Of a DNA stretch of 64,000 nucleotides, positions 59,567 through 64,000 are shown piece after piece. The translations under genes were made by a program, and so were the position numbers. Each line of letters begins with the position of its first letter. Positions within the stretch are counted from its first letter, which is position 1. A model generated the notes under the pieces. The model searched no databases. It was not told the DNA's origin and saw only the letters and a list, made by a program, of their open reading frames with translations. This DNA comes from Chryseobacterium sp. Leaf404 (lineage in GTDB: Bacteria > Bacteroidota > Bacteroidia > Flavobacteriales > Weeksellaceae), in contig NZ_LMQM01000012.1 in the NCBI RefSeq assembly GCF_001424145.1, positions 186,001 through 250,000 of the forward strand, in the 5' to 3' direction.

Positions 59567-60967
59567 TTAAAACTTCCAGCCGAAAGTAAGATAAAAATTA
59601 TTGATCACGTTTTTCACATCTGAAACTACGTAAGCCGAACTGCCAACCAGGCGGCTTGGAGAATAATATCCATCTTCAATACCTGCATCAACTACACCGT
59701 ATAAAAAAGGATTGTTGAATTTTGAACTGATATTCTGATAAGTGGCGTCAATATAAAATGATTTAAAGTCGTATCCTAAACCAAATGACAGAGCATTTCT
59801 GTCGCTCAGAATCGTATTGTTATATGTTTGATCTGCAACATCACCATTATTTGCAAAACGGCTTACAGTAAGCGCATCGAACGGACTTGTAGTGTACGCA
59901 TACCCTCCCCGAAGTCTCAGCTGCTTCACTCTGTATTCTGCTCCCACCTTCAATTCAGCCATTGTTTTTTGATTCTGCTCAAAAAAATCATTCAACTGCA
60001 CTTCTGCTCCGCCAAATTCTTTATAAGTGGGCTTAGTTATACCTAAAGTACCGTCAACGTTAATTGAGAAGTTTTTATTTGCAACAAATGCCGCACTCAC
60101 TGTCGCTTTCATTGGCGAAGTAAGTCTTCGGTTTTCAACTGCATAATCATCTCCAAGCTGCGGATCGTTGTAGAAGTTATAGCTTCTGTCCATATCCCAA
60201 AACGTTGGAGTCTCAACTGATGCACCTAATCTGAAATTACGGCCAAGTTTTCCAATAACTCCTAATGATGCAGAAAAACCGGATGATCTTTCAAAATAGG
60301 GTGTATTCTGCTTGCTGAAATAATCTAAACTTCCATTCTGTAAAGACTGAAAAGCCGCGGTATCAGACTGATCAAGCGAAACATTGGAAAAATTGAGCCC
60401 CATACCTATGTAAAGACTGTGGTTATAGTTTGCACCAACACCAAAACTTGTTTTAGACAAAGTTCCGTATCTGTCATACGCGTGTCTCGCTAAAGATGCA
60501 CTGTTGGTAGCATCAAAATCGTATACCAAATTGCTGTTTCCCGGAGTTTCTATATAATTGTCAAGAGACTGATTTGAAAAGTTCACCCCGATGTTTACAA
60601 ATTTCCATGCGCTTTCTGTCATCAGCTGGAAAGTCATTACTCCTCCTACATTTCCAAGGTCTGCATTATTTACTTTATATCCGAAAGAAGAACCTGCCGA
60701 AGAAGATGTATTTTTATTCGACATCACAGATAGAGTACCGGAAACCTCTCCGGAAATCGCAACTCCCAAACCTGCAGGGTTAGTCAGTAATGCGTTTGCA
60801 TCACCTCCCAAAGCGCCGTTAGACCCTCCCATTGCATTAAACTTTGCAGAACCGCCAATTTGAGAATTCGAGTATACATCAAGTGTATTTCTGATTACTG
60901 AAACATCCTGCGCCTGCAAAAAGAAGGCAGCAGAGATGCTCATAATAACTAAAGATTTTTTTAACAT
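59567..60967 (-). CDS. OmpP1/FadL-family outer-membrane transport protein
   Basis: 466 residues. Signal peptide MLKKSLVIMSISAAFFLQAQ; the plug-like N-terminal segment (VYSNSQIGGSAKFNAMGGSNGALGGDANALLTNPAGLGV) is the FadL/TodX hallmark, including NPAGL. The rest is a 14-strand barrel pattern (FGLGYDFKSFYIDATYQNIS) ending in aromatic FYLTFGWKF. Members take up hydrophobic molecules such as long-chain fatty acids across the outer membrane. It lies 29 nt after the Gly/Trp-rich lipoprotein gene, so the two are probably one operon. Confidence 0.9.
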   Translation of the reverse strand: MLKKSLVIMSISAAFFLQAQDVSVIRNTLDVYSNSQIGGSAKFNAMGGSNGALGGDANALLTNPAGLGVAISGEVSGTLSVMSNKNTSSSAGSSFGYKVNNADLGNVGGVMTFQLMTESAWKFVNIGVNFSNQSLDNYIETPGNSNLVYDFDATNSASLARHAYDRYGTLSKTSFGVGANYNHSLYIGMGLNFSNVSLDQSDTAAFQSLQNGSLDYFSKQNTPYFERSSGFSASLGVIGKLGRNFRLGASVETPTFWDMDRSYNFYNDPQLGDDYAVENRRLTSPMKATVSAAFVANKNFSINVDGTLGITKPTYKEFGGAEVQLNDFFEQNQKTMAELKVGAEYRVKQLRLRGGYAYTTSPFDALTVSRFANNGDVADQTYNNTILSDRNALSFGLGYDFKSFYIDATYQNISSKFNNPFLYGVVDAGIEDGYYSPSRLVGSSAYVVSDVKNVINNFYLTFGWKF

Positions 60968-60996
60968 TATTATTTTTAGAATAAGTTTAGATTATA

Positions 60997-62088
60997 TTAT
61001 CTTCCACCACGGAAACCGCCGGATCTGAATCCGCCGCCGCCGCCGGTAGAACCGCCGCCTCTGAATCCTCCACCGCTGTTGCCAGGTGAAGTCCATCCAC
61101 CATTTGATCTAGGCGCAGTATCATTTCTGAAACCTCCGTTATTCTGATTGTTATATCGTGGCTGAGATTGGTTGTTATAATTTGGTCTCGTACCGCTGTT
61201 GTTTCTGAAACCACCCTGTTGTGGTCTGTTGTAGCCAGATTGAGGTCTTGTACCTGTATTGTTTCTAAAACCTGAATTTCCCTGATTTCTAAATCCTGCA
61301 TTGCCTGAATTTCTGAAACCGGAATTGCTTGAATTTCTGAATCCCGAACTCGCGGAATTTCTGAATCCGTATCCTGGAGCAGTATTTCTGCTTACAATAT
61401 TAGAATTTCTGTTGGTAAATCCATAACCGCTGGCCGCACTTCTTCTGTTGTAAGGAGCATAGTAACCACCTCCGTAGTAACCTGCACCCCAGCCTCCGTA
61501 AGGATAGCCGCCCCAGCCCCAGTAAGGGTTATACATCCCCATTCCCCAGCCAGAACCCCAGCTCCAGCCATTGTTCCAACCCCATGGACTGTAGCCCCAA
61601 CCCCAGTTGTTACCCCAGCCCCAGCCGAAAGACATTCCCATGCCCCAGCCGCCACCATAGCCCCAACCGCCGTAGCCACCATACATTCCCCAAGGTCCGC
61701 CCCAGCCTCCCCAACCCCACGAGTTGTCGTAGTAATTGGTTTCGTTGCCGGCATAAATTCCCCAGTCAGAATCTGTTGCTCCCTGGTTATTGTTTGTATT
61801 CCAGGTGTTGTAAAGATTATTTTGCTCCTGGTTGTTGGCCTGAGCATTTTGAATGGTTGTATTATCTTGCTGATAATAATCGTAGTATTCTCCTACCCTA
61901 TTTCCGCTATCATTTACGATAACGCCCTCAGGTAAAGTATCTTTGCTGGGATCATAATAAACCCCGTCTGTCTCGCTGTAGCCCCCCATCTGTGCACCGC
62001 AGGAAACGAGAAGCAACCCACTTGAAACTGCCAAAATACCTTTTGACCTTAGAATCCCAAGTAAATTTTTATGTATATTTCTTTTCAT
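60997..62088 (-). CDS. Gly/Trp/Tyr-rich prolipoprotein with GFRN repeats
   Basis: 363 residues. Lipobox in GLLLVSCGAQ (Cys near residue 30) indicates a lipidated outer-membrane or periplasmic protein. An acidic N-terminal part (YSETDGVYYDPSKDTLPEG) is followed by a Gln/Asn-rich linker, then residues ~125-215 are extremely Gly/Trp/Tyr rich (GGWGGPWGMYGGYGG, GWGNNWGWGYSPWGW), then ~220-300 about six GFRNS/GFRNQ units, ending in a Gly/Arg tail (GGFRSGGFRGGR). No fold is predictable. It is co-transcribed with the FadL-like gene and divergent from proS. Function unknown; low-complexity phase-separation, adhesion or wall-coating roles are guesses. Confidence 0.8.
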   Translation of the reverse strand: MKRNIHKNLLGILRSKGILAVSSGLLLVSCGAQMGGYSETDGVYYDPSKDTLPEGVIVNDSGNRVGEYYDYYQQDNTTIQNAQANNQEQNNLYNTWNTNNNQGATDSDWGIYAGNETNYYDNSWGWGGWGGPWGMYGGYGGWGYGGGWGMGMSFGWGWGNNWGWGYSPWGWNNGWSWGSGWGMGMYNPYWGWGGYPYGGWGAGYYGGGYYAPYNRRSAASGYGFTNRNSNIVSRNTAPGYGFRNSASSGFRNSSNSGFRNSGNAGFRNQGNSGFRNNTGTRPQSGYNRPQQGGFRNNSGTRPNYNNQSQPRYNNQNNGGFRNDTAPRSNGGWTSPGNSGGGFRGGGSTGGGGGFRSGGFRGGR

Positions 62089-62133
62089 GATGACGTAAAA
62101 ATTTTTTATTTAAATTATATTTGCATTTTGTAC

Positions 62134-62163
62134 CAAAAATATACCAACACTGTTGGTTACAAA
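62134..62163 (-). promoter_or_regulatory. Lipoprotein/FadL operon promoter with palindromic operator candidate
   Basis: On the minus strand TTTG (62160-62163), 18 nt, TATTTTTG (62134-62141): a full -33/-7 match. The spacer contains a palindrome, ACCAACACTGTTGGT (62143-62157, 7-bp arms around one base), which would block sigma/RNA polymerase if a repressor bound it. Confidence 0.6.
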
Positions 62164-62185
62164 AATCTATCAAAAATAGATTTTT
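62161..62185. promoter_or_regulatory. Inverted repeat upstream of the divergent promoters
   Basis: AAAAATCTAT (62161-62170) and ATAGATTTTT (62176-62185) form a perfect 10-bp inverted repeat with a 5-nt centre, partly overlapping the -33 element of the lipoprotein promoter. It could be a second binding site or a hairpin in a proS leader. Confidence 0.45.
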
Positions 62186-62235
62186 ATTTTTAGATTACAT
62201 AATATTCAAAAAGTTAAAATAGTAAAAAAATATTA

Positions 62236-63711
62236 ATGGCAAAACTAACTTCAAGAAGCGAAGATTACAGCAAATGGTATAATGAGCTGGTGGTAAAAGC
62301 AGACTTAGCAGAGAACTCTGGGGTGAGAGGTTCAATGGTTATCAAACCATACGGCTATGCAATCTGGGAAAAAATGCGTGACGAGATGGACAAAAAGTTC
62401 AAAGAAACCGGTCACGTAAATGCATACTTTCCTCTTTTCGTGCCCAAAAGCCTGTTCGAAGCTGAAGAAAAAAATGCGGAAGGTTTTGCTAAAGAGTGTG
62501 CAGTGGTAACCCATTACAGACTTAAAAACGACCCAGACAATCCGGGAAAACTTATTGTGGATCCGGAAGCTAAACTTGAAGAGGAACTTATTGTACGCCC
62601 TACCTCAGAAGCCATTATCTGGAACACTTACAAAGGATGGATACAATCTTACAGAGACCTTCCTATTTTAATTAATCAGTGGGCTAATGTGGTACGCTGG
62701 GAAATGAGAACGAGACTGTTTTTGAGAACCTCAGAATTTCTGTGGCAGGAAGGCCATACCGCTCATGCCACAAAAGATGAGGCTGTAGAAGAAGCAGAAA
62801 AGATGAATAAAGTGTATGCAGATTTTGCAGAAAATTTTATGTCTATGCCTGTGGTGCAAGGAATTAAAACACCTTCTGAAAGATTTGCAGGAGCCGATGA
62901 AACATATTGTATTGAGGCGTTAATGCAGGACGGAAAAGCTCTTCAGGCAGGAACGTCGCACTTTTTAGGACAGAATTTCGCTAAAGCTTTTGATGTAAAA
63001 TTCACTAACAAAGAAGGGAAAATTGAACACGCCTGGGCAACTTCCTGGGGAACTTCTACAAGATTGATGGGTGCCTTGATTATGACGCATTCTGATGATT
63101 TCGGACTGGTTCTACCGCCAACGCTTGCTCCGATCCAGGTGGTTATTGTTCCTATTTTTAAAGGCGAAGAACAGCTGGCACAAATCAGTGAGGTAGCATT
63201 GGATATCCAGAATAAACTGAAAGCGAAAGGAATTTCTGTAAAATTTGATAACGACACTCAAAACAAGCCAGGCTGGAAATTTGCAGAATATGAGCTAAAA
63301 GGTGTTCCAATCAGAATTGCAATGGGACCGAGAGACCTTGAAAATAATTCTGTAGAAATCGCCAGAAGAGATAATTTGACCAAAGAAACCATTTCTATTG
63401 AAGGTTTAGATTCTTACATTGAAAATCTTTTGGGAACAATTCAGAAAGATATGTATGAAAAAGCTTTAAATTTCAGAAAAGAAAACATTACCAAAGTGGA
63501 TTCTTACGACGAATTTAAAAAAGTTTTAGAAGAAAAAGGCGGTTTCATCTATGCCCACTGGGACGGTACCGCTGAAGAGGAAGAGCAGATTAAGGAAGAA
63601 ACCAAAGCCACAATTCGCTGTATTCCTTTAGAAGGTGATGTAGAGGAAGGTTTTTCAATGGTTTCAGGAAAACCGTCTGCCAGAAGAGTTTTGTTTGCTA
63701 AAGCCTACTAA
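62236..63711 (+). CDS. proS: Prolyl-tRNA synthetase, short (archaeal/eukaryote-like) type
   Basis: 491 residues, about 490 being typical of ProRS type 3, without the editing insertion of the long bacterial type. Class II motifs: [67 protein letters not shown] (motifs 1-2), [32 protein letters not shown], and [26 protein letters not shown] (motif 3). The C-terminal anticodon-binding domain follows ([36 protein letters not shown]). It charges tRNA-Pro. Single gene with a terminator; its upstream region is shared with the divergent lipoprotein operon. Confidence 0.96.
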   Translation: MAKLTSRSEDYSKWYNELVVKADLAENSGVRGSMVIKPYGYAIWEKMRDEMDKKFKETGHVNAYFPLFVPKSLFEAEEKNAEGFAKECAVVTHYRLKNDPDNPGKLIVDPEAKLEEELIVRPTSEAIIWNTYKGWIQSYRDLPILINQWANVVRWEMRTRLFLRTSEFLWQEGHTAHATKDEAVEEAEKMNKVYADFAENFMSMPVVQGIKTPSERFAGADETYCIEALMQDGKALQAGTSHFLGQNFAKAFDVKFTNKEGKIEHAWATSWGTSTRLMGALIMTHSDDFGLVLPPTLAPIQVVIVPIFKGEEQLAQISEVALDIQNKLKAKGISVKFDNDTQNKPGWKFAEYELKGVPIRIAMGPRDLENNSVEIARRDNLTKETISIEGLDSYIENLLGTIQKDMYEKALNFRKENITKVDSYDEFKKVLEEKGGFIYAHWDGTAEEEEQIKEETKATIRCIPLEGDVEEGFSMVSGKPSARRVLFAKAY

Positions 63712-63734
63712 AATTTAAATAAGAATATAATTAA

Positions 63735-63760
63735 AGATCGCACTGGCGGTCTTTTTTTTG
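63735..63760 (+). terminator. Terminator of proS
   Basis: A 7-bp stem with one wobble pair (63735-63741 with 63746-63752), then a run of T. Confidence 0.75.
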
Positions 63761-63824
63761 TTCATACTATTTGATGTTTTGGTATCGAAGTTGATTTTTC
63801 AAGTACACCACAACAATAATTATT

Positions 63825-64000
63825 ATGGAAAATCAAAAAATAGCACAGATTGCTCTGGGTGGAATGCTCGTAGCAGCTGGAATTGCACATTTAACATTTG
63901 CAAGAAAAGAATTTCAGGCACAAGTCCCGGATTGGGTTCCACTGAAAAAAGACGACACCGTTATCTATTCAGGCACAGCAGAGATAGCTTTGGGAGCTGG
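63825..64000 (+). CDS. DoxX-like membrane protein, 3' end cut by window edge
   Basis: 58 codons visible from the ATG at 63825: MENQKIAQIALGGMLVAAGIAHLTFARKEFQAQVPDWVPLKK, then VIYSGTAEIALGAG at the edge. The GGMLVAAGIAHLTFxRxEFxxQVPxWxP opening is that of small four-TM DoxX-family membrane proteins. The rest lies outside the window. Confidence 0.75.
   Translation, partial: MENQKIAQIALGGMLVAAGIAHLTFARKEFQAQVPDWVPLKKDDTVIYSGTAEIALGA

Noticed and set aside
61392..61847. 151-codon minus ORF within the Gly/Trp lipoprotein
   Set aside because: Alternate-frame reading of a repetitive GC-rich gene; the lipobox-bearing frame is the credible one.
62186..62235. T-box or amino-acid riboswitch before proS
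   Set aside because: The leader is too short and lacks the T-box sequence and an anti-terminator; only the inverted repeat is present.

Overview
The window looks like a piece of the chromosome of a low-GC Bacteroidota bacterium, most likely of the Flavobacteriia (Chryseobacterium/Weeksellaceae type). The evidence is: secreted proteins with type IX secretion (T9SS) C-terminal sorting domains of both type A and type B; promoters with the Bacteroidota -7 box TAnnTTTG and a -33 TTTG/TTG instead of -35/-10 boxes; almost no Shine-Dalgarno sequences; a six-domain S1 protein; a fused alpha/beta branched-chain 2-oxoacid dehydrogenase E1; and the gene order ftsX, DUF3098, uppP, truB. I found no rRNA, tRNA, CRISPR array, prophage or complete insertion sequence. 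Assignments rest on reading the sequence and on recalled family signatures; no search was run.

Layout. 1-7.3 kb: an M36 (fungalysin-like) secreted protease cut by the left edge, rpsA, and three tandem secreted 'VGIGT' paralogues, the first of which carries an in-frame TGA. 7.4-12.7 kb: rluF, a small outer-membrane protein, truB, uppP, a DUF3098 gene and ftsX on the minus strand, with rsmA/ksgA diverging. 12.8-21.3 kb: three giant paralogous choice-of-anchor-L proteins with type B T9SS domains. 21.5-29.3 kb: housekeeping genes (DUF1003-like coiled-coil protein, DUF2400 protein, RNase Z, RdgB, CPBP protease, MFS transporter, prfC) separated by intergenic spacers rich in repeats. 29.4-33.4 kb: reprolysin-like metalloprotease with a small upstream partner, then a DUF4349 lipoprotein. 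33.5-39.9 kb: acyl-CoA dehydrogenase, long-chain acyl-CoA ligase, a DUF164-like coiled-coil protein with Nif3, a voltage-gated-type ion channel and a 52-residue membrane protein. 40.2-46.6 kb: two large fibronectin-type adhesin-like proteins with type A T9SS domains. 46.9-64 kb: dnaE with a fused exonuclease domain, E1 alpha/beta, bestrophin, glycosyltransferase, THUMP methyltransferase, SAM methyltransferase, ZIP transporter, FadL-like porin, a Gly/Trp-rich lipoprotein, proS and the start of a DoxX-like gene.

How it fits together. The window mixes core information-processing genes (rpsA, rluF, truB, rsmA, prfC, dnaE, proS, RNase Z) with a large T9SS-exported surface and secreted repertoire (two metalloproteases, three anchor-L proteins, two Fn3 proteins) typical of a gliding or biopolymer-degrading flavobacterium. 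Most genes are single transcription units with a TAnnTTTG box about 5-25 nt before the start codon and a clear hairpin terminator after the stop. Several spacers hold dispersed repeats, including two ~205-bp imperfect palindromes that share end sequences. No obviously new multi-gene system is present. The most interesting items are the palindromic elements, the interrupted VGIGT gene, the operator-like palindrome inside the lipoprotein promoter, the DnaQ-DnaE fusion, the zinc-ribbon-tailed ion channel, and the candidate leaderless genes.
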